6,763 nucleotides of DNA from Candidatus Woesearchaeota archaeon (GCA_018302165.1 JAGWAA010000053.1:1-6763), one strand, 5' to 3'. Positions 1-5,290 are shown, numbered from the stretch's first letter. The notes: generated from the letters alone by a model not told the origin. Translations and numbers: made by a program.

Positions 1-46
1 ATTATTACCATAAGGTTTTTTAATTTAAAGATTTAAGAATAATATA

Positions 47-1942
47 ATGAAAAGAGTGGTAATTATGTTATTGTTGATTTTAGTTTTATGTAATCATGTT
101 TTTGCATTAAGTGGTGATGATTTATCTCAAGAAACGGATAAAGGTTTTGTTGAAACAGAGGAACAAGAGATCACAGAAGTCCCAGTCACAGAAGATGGTA
201 CAATTCAAAATTTTGAAACTTCAGTAGACCAAGAAACAGGACAACAAACTATTGATTTGCAAGAAACTGAAACAGAATATTATTTTGATGGGACTACCAA
301 CCCAGAATATAATTGGGACACAGCACAAGGAACAATATCATCGTTCTCGATGACAAATGCATTAGTATCATTTGGCAACTTCATTCAAGGTTCATTCGTA
401 TCATTTGAAAATAATAATAATTTATTCTTCGGATCTTTATTTGACTCATCCGAATTCACAGCAACATTAAACGAAGATGGAACAATAAATGTCGGACAAA
501 GGAATGGTAATGGAGATTTAGGAAGAGTATACATTACAATCAATAATGGAAACCTGACACAGGATGAGTATGTAGTTTTTATTCCAGAAGGAAACGAGCC
601 GACTTATATTTATTATAACACAACAGAAATTGAGTTCAAAGACGGAAACTTAACATTATTAGGAGAGACAGTAACAAATAATGATGATTCGAAAGAAAAA
701 ACCAAAGTGAATTTTGATTCAGAAGGGTTTACTAAGATACAATTACCAAGTGAGAATATGTATACAATAAATGATTACAGCATACAAAACAAAGAGAACC
801 AGCCGATAATAATTTGTAAAAAAAATCCGTTATGTGATGTTAATATTGATGAAGGAAGGTTTACAATCAAAGGGGAAGTAATATTCCTAGAGAAAGAAGA
901 AGTATTAGTTGAATCATATGATGAGAACAATGAAATAACCATCGATACCAGTGAAAAAACTTTGGAGTTTTATAATGGAAACCCAAGCGAAGAAGTTCTG
1001 TTAATAACGAATGTGAAGAATCACAGATTGATTGAAACAAGTTCTAATATTTATGAGTATCCAACAGAGAATGGAATAAAATATTTTAGTTATGAATCAA
1101 AATTGAATAATAAAGTTATAGATTTAAAAGAAAACTTGGTGTATAATAATTTCACAGCATTCGAAAATAAGTTTGAGAATTATATTCCTGTAATCACCGG
1201 AGCGTTCTACGGGGGGTTTGAGAATGATTTAGGGATTAGTTTAGTTCTATTTGTGATATTAATTGGATTATTAGTGTTCGTGCAGTATAAAAGAAAAGGG
1301 CAGATGAGTATTCTAGTAATATTCGGGTTAGCATTATTGTTAGTAGTGGGATTAATATTTTATTGGTCAATTAATGGAGAAAATGATTTTCAAACTCTGA
1401 CTGAAATTGAAAGTTTAGAACAAGCGCAAGAGGCAGTAGAAGAGTGTGAGGAAAGTTTGATTGAAGAGAGTGTTGCATTATTAGGGATGCATACAGGGTA
1501 CATAGAAGAAAGTTTCTCGAGCTTTGGAACGGCGTATGAGTTGATACCGAAAGAAACCATGGAAGAGAACCTGGAATTATATTTAGAACAAGAATTAAGA
1601 GAGTGTGGTGCGATACTAGAGGATACGAAATTTTCATTCGAGGCAACAAGGTTTACAGTAGATGTTTCTTTAGAAGAAGAAATTATAGTTTCTGTGGATT
1701 CGATTGGAAAAATTAAGAATGAGAATATGATTAATGTGAATGAAATCAAGGAAGAGTATTCAATTGATTATAATGAGATTTTGTTGATAGTTGAAGAGTT
1801 GATTTCTTCGGAGCATGGAATTCCTGTGAATTCGTATGAAGGTTATGTTGTTGAAAGTTTCACTAATGAAGATTTATCTGAAAGGTTGATTGTTGTTAGG
1901 GATAGGACTGGATTTGAGTTTAGGATCAGTCAAAAGATTTAA
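47..1942 (+). CDS. Surface protein: secreted ectodomain, membrane hairpin and C-terminal DPANN pilin-like domain
   Basis: The function is unknown. Residues 1-20 form a signal peptide (MKR, a leucine-rich core, then VFA before LSGDD). Residues 21-390 are acidic and beta-rich, with several N-x-S/T sequons and a close cysteine pair (C257, C263). Two hydrophobic helices follow, about 395-412 and 421-440, joined by a short basic loop, QYKRKGQM (413-420). Positive-inside logic puts that loop in the cytoplasm and both flanking domains outside. From KRKGQ onward the protein resembles a free-standing DPANN family I recall, which has a class III signal-like N-terminus, then an ECxES...LLG...GYI motif and a second cysteine; here these are C467 and C520. 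I know no family name for it. The ectodomain may be a beta-solenoid, which is a guess. No Shine-Dalgarno site precedes the ATG. A weak AT box (18-27) about 25 bases upstream suggests leaderless expression. The coding region is certain; the architecture is well supported; the role is not known. Confidence 0.85.
   Translation: MKRVVIMLLLILVLCNHVFALSGDDLSQETDKGFVETEEQEITEVPVTEDGTIQNFETSVDQETGQQTIDLQETETEYYFDGTTNPEYNWDTAQGTISSFSMTNALVSFGNFIQGSFVSFENNNNLFFGSLFDSSEFTATLNEDGTINVGQRNGNGDLGRVYITINNGNLTQDEYVVFIPEGNEPTYIYYNTTEIEFKDGNLTLLGETVTNNDDSKEKTKVNFDSEGFTKIQLPSENMYTINDYSIQNKENQPIIICKKNPLCDVNIDEGRFTIKGEVIFLEKEEVLVESYDENNEITIDTSEKTLEFYNGNPSEEVLLITNVKNHRLIETSSNIYEYPTENGIKYFSYESKLNNKVIDLKENLVYNNFTAFENKFENYIPVITGAFYGGFENDLGISLVLFVILIGLLVFVQYKRKGQMSILVIFGLALLLVVGLIFYWSINGENDFQTLTEIESLEQAQEAVEECEESLIEESVALLGMHTGYIEESFSSFGTAYELIPKETMEENLELYLEQELRECGAILEDTKFSFEATRFTVDVSLEEEIIVSVDSIGKIKNENMINVNEIKEEYSIDYNEILLIVEELISSEHGIPVNSYEGYVVESFTNEDLSERLIVVRDRTGFEFRISQKI
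1211..1216 (+). repeat. G6 homopolymer at the ectodomain/membrane boundary
   Basis: Six consecutive G residues encode G389-G390, five residues before the first membrane helix of the surface protein. Gaining one G gives GTT TGA straight after the run. Losing one G reaches TAG within about six codons. Either slip would release the ectodomain without its membrane anchor. That the run is used in this way is inference only. Confidence 0.4.
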
Positions 1943-1966
1943 TAACCTCATTGAAAAAATATTTTT

Positions 1967-2245
1967 ATGGTAAAGTTTAATGGGCAAGAATATGAACCTG
2001 AGCAATTAATAGGACTTAAAGATGGTTATAGGTCATTGAAGATAATAAATTATTTTTTAACAAATGTTCTTCTAACCCTGGATATGGGGTATATTGTGTA
2101 TTCCATGCCTGATTGTGATGAAAAAGATTTTACCAATGCATTATTTGCCTATGGTGTTGCTTATGTTATTTATCAAATTGGAAAAAGAGCAGAAAAACAA
2201 GAAAATAGACTGGAGAAGTTGATTAGAATAGAAAAAGATAAGTAA
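1967..2245 (+). CDS. Small two-helix membrane protein, unknown function
   Basis: This 92-residue protein is not recognised. It has a polar N-terminal stretch (1-25), a probable membrane helix at 26-47 interrupted by D39, a short acidic loop (PDCDEKD, 48-54), a second helix at about 55-72, and a charged tail rich in Lys and Glu (73-92) that could form a short coiled coil. There is no signal peptide. It starts 25 bases after the stop of the large surface protein on the same strand. No Shine-Dalgarno site is visible. A TTTAATAA-like stretch lies about 26 bases upstream, so it could be leaderless or read through from the gene before. It ends 4 bases from the convergent toxin gene. Codon use matches its neighbours and supports a real gene. 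Its role cannot be inferred from context. Confidence 0.7.
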   Translation: MVKFNGQEYEPEQLIGLKDGYRSLKIINYFLTNVLLTLDMGYIVYSMPDCDEKDFTNALFAYGVAYVIYQIGKRAEKQENRLEKLIRIEKDK

Positions 2246-2249
2246 AAGA

Positions 2250-2558
2250 TTATAATTTGTTTAACTTATTCAAAAGCTCGTTGTAAACTTCTTTTCTTTT
2301 TAGATTGTTTAAAGCAAATAACTTCTTTTCAATCATAACTTCCGATATTGTAAAAATATAATTCAATTTAATTATACTATCTTTAATTGCACCATCTTTC
2401 TTTGTTAATTTTATTCCGTTCATTTTTAGATTGCTTGTAATGCCTGCAACAATTACATTACCAGATTCTTCAAACAAAACCAAAGCTGGACGCTTTTTTA
2501 TTTCAGAGGTATCAACAAATTGAATGTTTGCAAGGATAATATCACCAGAATTAAGCAT
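2250..2558 (-). CDS. MazF/PemK-like toxin (probable endoribonuclease)
   Basis: MazF/PemK toxins are small SH3-like barrel proteins that cleave RNA, often at short sequence motifs, and are neutralised by an upstream-encoded antitoxin. Using the start chosen here (102 residues), family motifs are visible: GDIIL near the N-terminus (5-9), KKRPALVL (21-28) with the conserved arginine R23, and GITSN (39-43) with the conserved Thr/Ser pair. IKDSIIKLNYIFTI in the second half is also typical of archaeal members. The ATG at 2558 is preferred over the one at 2573: it leaves four residues before GDI as in relatives, and GAGG sits 9 bases upstream, whereas the outer ATG has an AGGA only 2 bases away. The gene overlaps the antitoxin by 8 bases (ATGCTTAA), so translation is probably coupled. 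The active-site residues look intact. Confidence 0.85.
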   Translation of the reverse strand: MLNSGDIILANIQFVDTSEIKKRPALVLFEESGNVIVAGITSNLKMNGIKLTKKDGAIKDSIIKLNYIFTISEVMIEKKLFALNNLKRKEVYNELLNKLNKL

Positions 2559-2772
2559 CTTCCCAAACCTCATCTTCCTTGTTATCCCAAAGCTCTTTCA
2601 TTTTTTGCTGCTGAATTTTATGCAAAAATTCATCATACTGATTTCTTTTTTTTGTATTTTTATACAGCTTTAACATTTTTTCAATCAACTCATTATAAGT
2701 CTGCCTAGGATAATCACGAGCCTCTTGAAGTTCTTTTACTAATTTTTTATCTAATTGTATAGTTGTATTCAT
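2551..2772 (-). CDS. Ribbon-helix-helix-type antitoxin paired with the MazF-like toxin
   Basis: This is the probable antitoxin of the overlapping toxin gene, 73 residues from the chosen start. Residues 1-7 (MNTTIQL) form a typical ribbon strand. DKKLVKELQEAR and TYNELIEKMLKLY supply the two helices of a ribbon-helix-helix DNA-binding unit, joined at DYPRQ. The C-terminal third (about 43-73) is charged and ends KELWDNKEDEVWEDA, a tail style I recall from archaeal antitoxins of PemK-type toxins, where it would wrap the toxin. The frame is open 22 codons further upstream, but the start at 2772 fits better: GTGA lies 7 bases before it, it matches the ribbon-helix-helix N-terminus, and the outer segment covers the TATA boxes. 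By analogy with the family, autorepression at its own promoter is expected. Confidence 0.82.
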   Translation of the reverse strand: MNTTIQLDKKLVKELQEARDYPRQTYNELIEKMLKLYKNTKKRNQYDEFLHKIQQQKMKELWDNKEDEVWEDA

Positions 2773-2806
2773 TATATCTTCACTATAACGAGTATATAAT
2801 AGATTA

Positions 2807-2813
2807 TTTATAA
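2807..2813 (-). promoter_or_regulatory. TATA box of the antitoxin-toxin operon
   Basis: CTTATAAAT on the minus strand is centred about 38 bases upstream of the antitoxin ATG. Transcription would start near 2784 and give a leader of about 12 bases that contains the GTGA ribosome-binding core. A second TATA-like element (TTATATACT, about 2791-2799) lies nearer the ATG and could support a leaderless start instead. Confidence 0.5.
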
Positions 2814-2888
2814 GTTCTTTGTTTTGCATAAAGTACAATTAAAAAAAGGTTTAATAAAACTTAATGAGAAAAAGCTGAAAAATTTTCA

Positions 2889-2929
2889 TAGCCACCGTGG
2901 CGATTGAGCGGTTTGGAGCGAGAGCGACT
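2889..2929. other. GC-rich islet in AT-rich intergenic DNA, candidate ncRNA or dispersed element
   Basis: About 40 bases here are far richer in G+C than the flanks. They contain a small inverted repeat, GCCACCGTGGC (2891-2901), and three copies of GAGCG (2906-2910, 2916-2920, 2922-2926). Read on the minus strand, the ends TAGTCGC and GTGGCTA can pair over seven positions using two G-U wobbles; the plus strand pairs less well (two mismatches), which slightly favours a minus-strand RNA. The interior shows no strong folding. It is not a tRNA and lacks convincing C/D boxes. In AT-rich archaea a GC-rich patch outside genes often marks a structured RNA, but a repeated element or a protein-binding site remains possible. 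Confidence 0.3.
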
Positions 2930-2946
2930 AAAAGAAAGTTATAAAC
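2928..2946 (+). promoter_or_regulatory. BRE/TATA-type promoter for a leaderless small ORF
   Basis: CTAAAAGAAAG (2928-2938) runs directly into TTATAAAC (2939-2946). The TATA centre lies about 26 bases before the ATG at 2968, the spacing expected for leaderless transcripts. The same 11-base element sits directly before the TATA box of the DUF1616-like gene pair (3464-3474), which supports function here. Confidence 0.5.
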
Positions 2947-2967
2947 GAACTCAAATCCGAAATTTAC

Positions 2968-3042
2968 ATGACAAAAATAATATATAAGGGAGAAGGAATT
3001 AAGGAAATTAATACAGATAAAAAGATTATATGGTATAGATAG
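2968..3042 (+). CDS. Possible 24-residue leaderless small protein
   Basis: A 24-codon frame begins MTKIIYKG and ends KKIIWYR before TAG. It is lysine- and isoleucine-rich, has no signal peptide or membrane helix, and could form a beta hairpin. The case for it rests on the promoter: a TATA box centred 26 bases upstream, preceded by an element shared with another leaderless unit in this window. The frame continues open for 13 codons after TAG, so it may be the decayed start of a longer gene. A frame this short could also arise by chance in AT-rich DNA. Confidence 0.3.
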   Translation: MTKIIYKGEGIKEINTDKKIIWYR

Positions 3043-3089
3043 AGATTAAATTCTAAAAGCAGAAATGGAATTTTTTTAGAATAGTAAAC

Positions 3090-3097
3090 TTTATAAA
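3090..3097 (+). promoter_or_regulatory. TATA box of a leaderless gene
   Basis: TTTATAAA is centred 26 bases upstream of the ATG at 3120. With no Shine-Dalgarno site near that ATG (GAATAAATT precedes it), transcription probably starts at or next to the start codon. Confidence 0.6.
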
Positions 3098-3119
3098 AGA
3101 CTTATAGGAAGAATAAATT

Positions 3120-3461
3120 ATGAATATCAATATTGCATTATCAGAAAGATTCGGGGATCTATCTAAAAGGGCCTCTGGGGCTTCAGAAAGGATTAGGAAG
3201 TTTGAACTATCAGCAGATCCAATTTCAAAGATTAGATTCTTAGTTAACAATGTAGGAACTCTTTTAAGTTTTATGGGTGAATATGAAGCATTGATTAGTC
3301 TAGTAGATAGGGATAAAGATTTAGACCAAAGGTACAATCAATATAAAGAATTGGTAAATGAGGCTATAGAATTATTAACTGATCCTGGATCTTATCTAAA
3401 TCCTAAAGAAGCAATAAAAAGGTTAGATGCAATTAATTTAAAATTGAGATTATTTTATTAA
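3120..3461 (+). CDS. Small, mostly helical cytoplasmic protein, unknown function
   Basis: This 113-residue protein is not recognised. It has no signal peptide, membrane helix, cysteine or metal motif. The sequence reads as a bundle of amphipathic helices: about 4-30 (mixed basic and acidic), 34-64 (more hydrophobic, KIRFLVNNVGTLLSFMGEYE), 66-86 (strongly charged) and 96-112. A PGSYLNPKEA turn separates the last two. It is bounded by its own leaderless promoter upstream and by the next promoter (3464-3483) immediately downstream, so it is probably monocistronic. An adaptor or oligomerisation role would fit such a composition but is not shown by anything here. Codon use agrees with neighbouring genes, which supports it as real. 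Confidence 0.7.
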   Translation: MNINIALSERFGDLSKRASGASERIRKFELSADPISKIRFLVNNVGTLLSFMGEYEALISLVDRDKDLDQRYNQYKELVNEAIELLTDPGSYLNPKEAIKRLDAINLKLRLFY

Positions 3462-3463
3462 TT

Positions 3464-3483
3464 CTAAAAGAAAGGTATTTAAA
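3464..3483 (+). promoter_or_regulatory. BRE/TATA promoter of the DUF1616-like gene pair
   Basis: CTAAAAGAAAG (3464-3474) is followed by a G and TATTTAAA (3476-3483). The TATA centre is 26 bases from the ATG at 3506, which has no Shine-Dalgarno site, so the message is probably leaderless. The upstream element repeats the one at 2928-2938. Confidence 0.6.
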
Positions 3484-3505
3484 GAAATTAAAAACCAAAT
3501 TCAAT

Positions 3506-3919
3506 ATGAATGAAGATAAATTATACAATATATTGATTGCAGTTTCGATAATTGGGATTATTGTTGTATTAGTTTTGATTTTTACCACAAAGACTACTGA
3601 ATCGTTTACTGAGTTGTATTTTGAGGATCATCAGAATTTGCCTTCGGAGTATTTATTAGATGAATATGAATTTGAGTTTACTATACATAATTTAGAGAAT
3701 CAAGCTATGGATTATGAGTATAATATATATATAGAGTTTTATGATAATGATGTTTTGAAGGTTACTGAAACCATTGAGAAAGAGAATATATTATTAGAGC
3801 ATGATTCCACTGCGACTATCAAACAAGAGTTTGAAATTACTAAGGAATATGATTATGCTAAAGTTATCGTTGAGACTAATGACCAAGAGATACATTTCTG
3901 GTTAAGAGGCGAAGAATGA
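3506..3919 (+). CDS. DUF1616 C-terminal-half-like protein: one helix plus extracellular domain
   Basis: This 137-residue protein has one N-terminal membrane helix (about 7-27, short acidic/basic head) and then an acidic beta-rich domain that would face outward. The segment ESFTELYF (32-39), the motif IHNLE (60-64, the I-x-N-x-E of the family) and MDYEYNIYIEF (68-78) match the C-terminal half of DUF1616 proteins as I recall them, where a membrane helix leads into FTE(F/L)Y and a domain carrying an I-x-N-x-E motif. It ends IHFWLRGEE, a style I recall from DPANN homologues. The next gene starts within its stop codon (ATGA overlap) and matches the family's N-terminal half, so the two products probably form one membrane complex. 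The biochemical role of DUF1616 is not known to me; a surface or envelope task is inferred from topology and neighbours. Confidence 0.8.
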   Translation: MNEDKLYNILIAVSIIGIIVVLVLIFTTKTTESFTELYFEDHQNLPSEYLLDEYEFEFTIHNLENQAMDYEYNIYIEFYDNDVLKVTETIEKENILLEHDSTATIKQEFEITKEYDYAKVIVETNDQEIHFWLRGEE

Positions 3920-4221
3920 TAGTAGTAGATATCTTGCATGCTGTGATAGGATTGGCATTTGCGCTGTTCATACCAGGGTTTTTGCTGACTAAAATCATAT
4001 TCAAAGAGCAAGAATTGTTGGAAACTATTGCCTTTTCGGTGGCATTTTCTATAGCTATAGACATCTTTTTAGGCTTATTTTTGGGTGCTAACAAGACTAT
4101 GTATGAAATTACTGGCGGTATAACAGAAATGAATGTTTGGTTCTATATAGTTATTATTACAGTCATACTTGGAATTGTTTATTTGATTAAGGAAAAAAAG
4201 CTCTTAAAAAGAAGAAAGTAG
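3916..4221 (+). CDS. DUF1616 N-terminal-half-like membrane protein
   Basis: This 101-residue protein has three probable membrane helices (about 4-29, 35-57 and 74-91) and a basic C-terminal tail (KEKKLLKRRK) expected in the cytoplasm. The segment IGLAFALFIPGFLLTKIIF (11-29) with P20-G21, then ELLETIAFSVAFSIAIDIFLG (33-53), aligns by eye with the N-terminal half of DUF1616, which carries an LFxPGYxL motif, a short charged loop with a conserved acidic residue, and a serine-containing second helix. It overlaps the preceding gene by 4 bases (ATGA), implying coupled translation and roughly equal amounts. In the usual single-chain family this domain comes first; here its gene is second. No separate promoter or ribosome-binding site is seen. 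Confidence 0.78.
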   Translation: MIVVDILHAVIGLAFALFIPGFLLTKIIFKEQELLETIAFSVAFSIAIDIFLGLFLGANKTMYEITGGITEMNVWFYIVIITVILGIVYLIKEKKLLKRRK

Positions 4222-4250
4222 GTTCTATAACATATATTTTAAACAATAAA

Positions 4251-4296
4251 GGTTAAAATGGGCTTGGGAGAGTTATATTCGGTAAAAATGGGTTTG
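4251..4296 (+). repeat. Pair of near-identical 16-base direct repeats upstream of the S-layer-like gene
   Basis: GGTTAAAATGGGCTTG (4251-4266) and GGTAAAAATGGGTTTG (4281-4296) agree at 14 of 16 positions and start 30 bases apart, close to three helical turns. They end about 32 bases before the TATA box of the S-layer-like gene, a position suited to an activator or other dimeric regulator. A 14-codon frame (4258-4302, starting MGLGELY) spans both copies and could be an alternative reason for the similarity. Confidence 0.4.
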
Positions 4297-4328
4297 TATT
4301 AACTTAGGAGTTATAACAAATCACAAGG

Positions 4329-4336
4329 TTTATATA
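4329..4336 (+). promoter_or_regulatory. TATA box of the S-layer-like gene
   Basis: TTTATATA, preceded by CACAAGG, is a near-ideal archaeal TATA box. A start about 26 bases downstream falls near 4358-4360, giving a leader of about 30 bases that includes the ribosome-binding site. Confidence 0.65.
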
Positions 4337-4371
4337 TGGGTCTTAATTTCATAGGAGTAACAATTCCTTAA

Positions 4372-4378
4372 GGAGGAG
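4372..4378 (+). promoter_or_regulatory. Strong ribosome-binding site
   Basis: GGAGGAG ends 11 bases before the ATG at 4390. It is the best Shine-Dalgarno match in the window and contrasts with the leaderless starts at 3120 and 3506. Confidence 0.7.
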
Positions 4379-4389
4379 TGTAAAACAAA

Positions 4390-5289
4390 ATGAAAAGACT
4401 ATTATTAGCAGTAATGTTTGTGTTGAGTCTTATAGCTGTTCCAGCTATGGCAGACAGTGACAATTATGAATTTGACAATGTCTATGTAAATGGAATCAAC
4501 CTAGAAGACGCAACCGTATATGTTGAAAGAGGAGAGAACGTTGATATCTATGTATACTTCACAGGTACAGGCGATACAACTGACGTAAACGTTAAAGCAT
4601 GGATTGGTGGTTATGAATATGACACAGTTCAAGCAACAAGTGGAATGTTTGATGTACAAGATGGCATTAGCTACAGACAAAAATTGTCTTTAGAATTACC
4701 AGCTGACTTGAATGCAGAACAAGAATACACATTATATGTAGAAATCTACGATGATGTTGATTCTGAAACATACACAGCTGACTTGTTAGTAAGCAGAGAA
4801 AGACATTTGTTAAGCGTTGTAGATGTTTTGACAGAAGATGTTGAAGCTGGAGACTACACAACTGTTACAGTAAGATTAGAAGATATGGGTGACAATAAAG
4901 AAGAAGATATCAAAGTAACTGTAAGTGTACCAGAATTAGGCATTGAAAAGTCAACTTTCTTAGATGAATTGACAAGTGATGAAATGGACAATGAAGATGA
5001 AGAATCCTCAGAAGATGTTTCATTGACCTTCCAAATTCCAGAATCTACTGAAACTGGGGAATATGAAGTAGTTGTATTAGTTGAATACAACAAAGGATAT
5101 AGTTCCTTAGAAGAAAGTACATCCTTGAGTGTTGAAGGAGTTGCTAGCGAAGAATCTGAACCTGTTACAGTAGTTGTTGAAGAAGAAGAAGAAAGTTCAA
5201 CTGATTTCTCAACAGCATTGAGACTAGGCTTTGGAATTTTAGCTGTATTAATCGTTATCTTAGCATTGATCTTGATCGTGCGAAGATAA
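4390..5289 (+). CDS. S-layer-like Ig-fold surface protein with C-terminal membrane anchor
   Basis: This is probably an abundant envelope protein. Residues 1-21 form a signal peptide (MKRLLLAV... PAMA before DSD). Two beta-sandwich, Ig-like domains follow: about 25-135, containing YVERGENVDIYVYFTGTG and VKAWIGGYEYD, and about 137-250, beginning RHLLSVVDVLTEDVEAGDY and containing NKEEDIKVTVSVPELGI and ETGEYEVVVLVEYNKGY. These phrases match a DPANN surface-protein family I recall, related to COG1361-type S-layer proteins. An acidic linker (about 250-272, with EEEEE) leads to one membrane helix (about 277-297) and a terminal RR that would stay inside. The protein is very acidic. Its expression signals (TATA box, strong ribosome-binding site, T-rich terminator) are the strongest here, and its codon use (GAA, GTA, ACA) looks more uniform than in nearby genes. 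A structural role is inferred; S-layer lattice formation is not proven. Confidence 0.82.
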   Translation: MKRLLLAVMFVLSLIAVPAMADSDNYEFDNVYVNGINLEDATVYVERGENVDIYVYFTGTGDTTDVNVKAWIGGYEYDTVQATSGMFDVQDGISYRQKLSLELPADLNAEQEYTLYVEIYDDVDSETYTADLLVSRERHLLSVVDVLTEDVEAGDYTTVTVRLEDMGDNKEEDIKVTVSVPELGIEKSTFLDELTSDEMDNEDEESSEDVSLTFQIPESTETGEYEVVVLVEYNKGYSSLEESTSLSVEGVASEESEPVTVVVEEEEESSTDFSTALRLGFGILAVLIVILALILIVRR

Positions 5290-5290
5290 A

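Noticed and set aside
1..46. 3' end of an upstream gene at the left edge
   Set aside because: All plus frames stop within 36 bases and none gives enough residues to judge; no minus-strand gene can be supported either.
47..106. Lipoprotein signal in the large surface protein (LVLC)
   Set aside because: Residue -1 to the cysteine is Leu rather than Ala, Gly or Ser, and VFA downstream fits signal peptidase I better.
1371..1749. Two minus-strand open frames of 92 and 119 codons opposite the large surface gene
   Set aside because: They lie wholly within the C-terminal coding region of the plus-strand gene, have Ser/His/Leu-rich antisense-type composition and no promoter or ribosome-binding signal.
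2520..2708. Plus-strand 62-codon frame across the toxin-antitoxin genes
   Set aside because: It overlaps two well-supported minus-strand genes and its phenylalanine- and histidine-rich product is typical of antisense translation.
2773..2838. 22-residue N-terminal extension of the antitoxin
   Set aside because: It covers the TATA boxes, while the inner ATG has a GTGA site at 7 bases and gives a canonical ribbon-helix-helix N-terminus.
2865..2935. C/D-box guide RNA or tRNA in the GC-rich islet
   Set aside because: Only partial box matches (AATGAGA, GCTGA) are present, with no proper C or D box at the ends, and no T-loop or acceptor consistent with a tRNA on either strand.
3053..3337. Minus-strand 94-codon frame opposite the gene at 3120
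   Set aside because: It is antisense to a gene with a clear leaderless promoter and better codon use.
3049..3470. AATTCTAAAAG direct repeats flanking the gene at 3120 (3049-3059 and 3460-3470) as mobile-element ends
   Set aside because: Only 11 AT-rich bases match, there are no inverted repeats or transposase, and the second copy is better explained as part of a promoter element.
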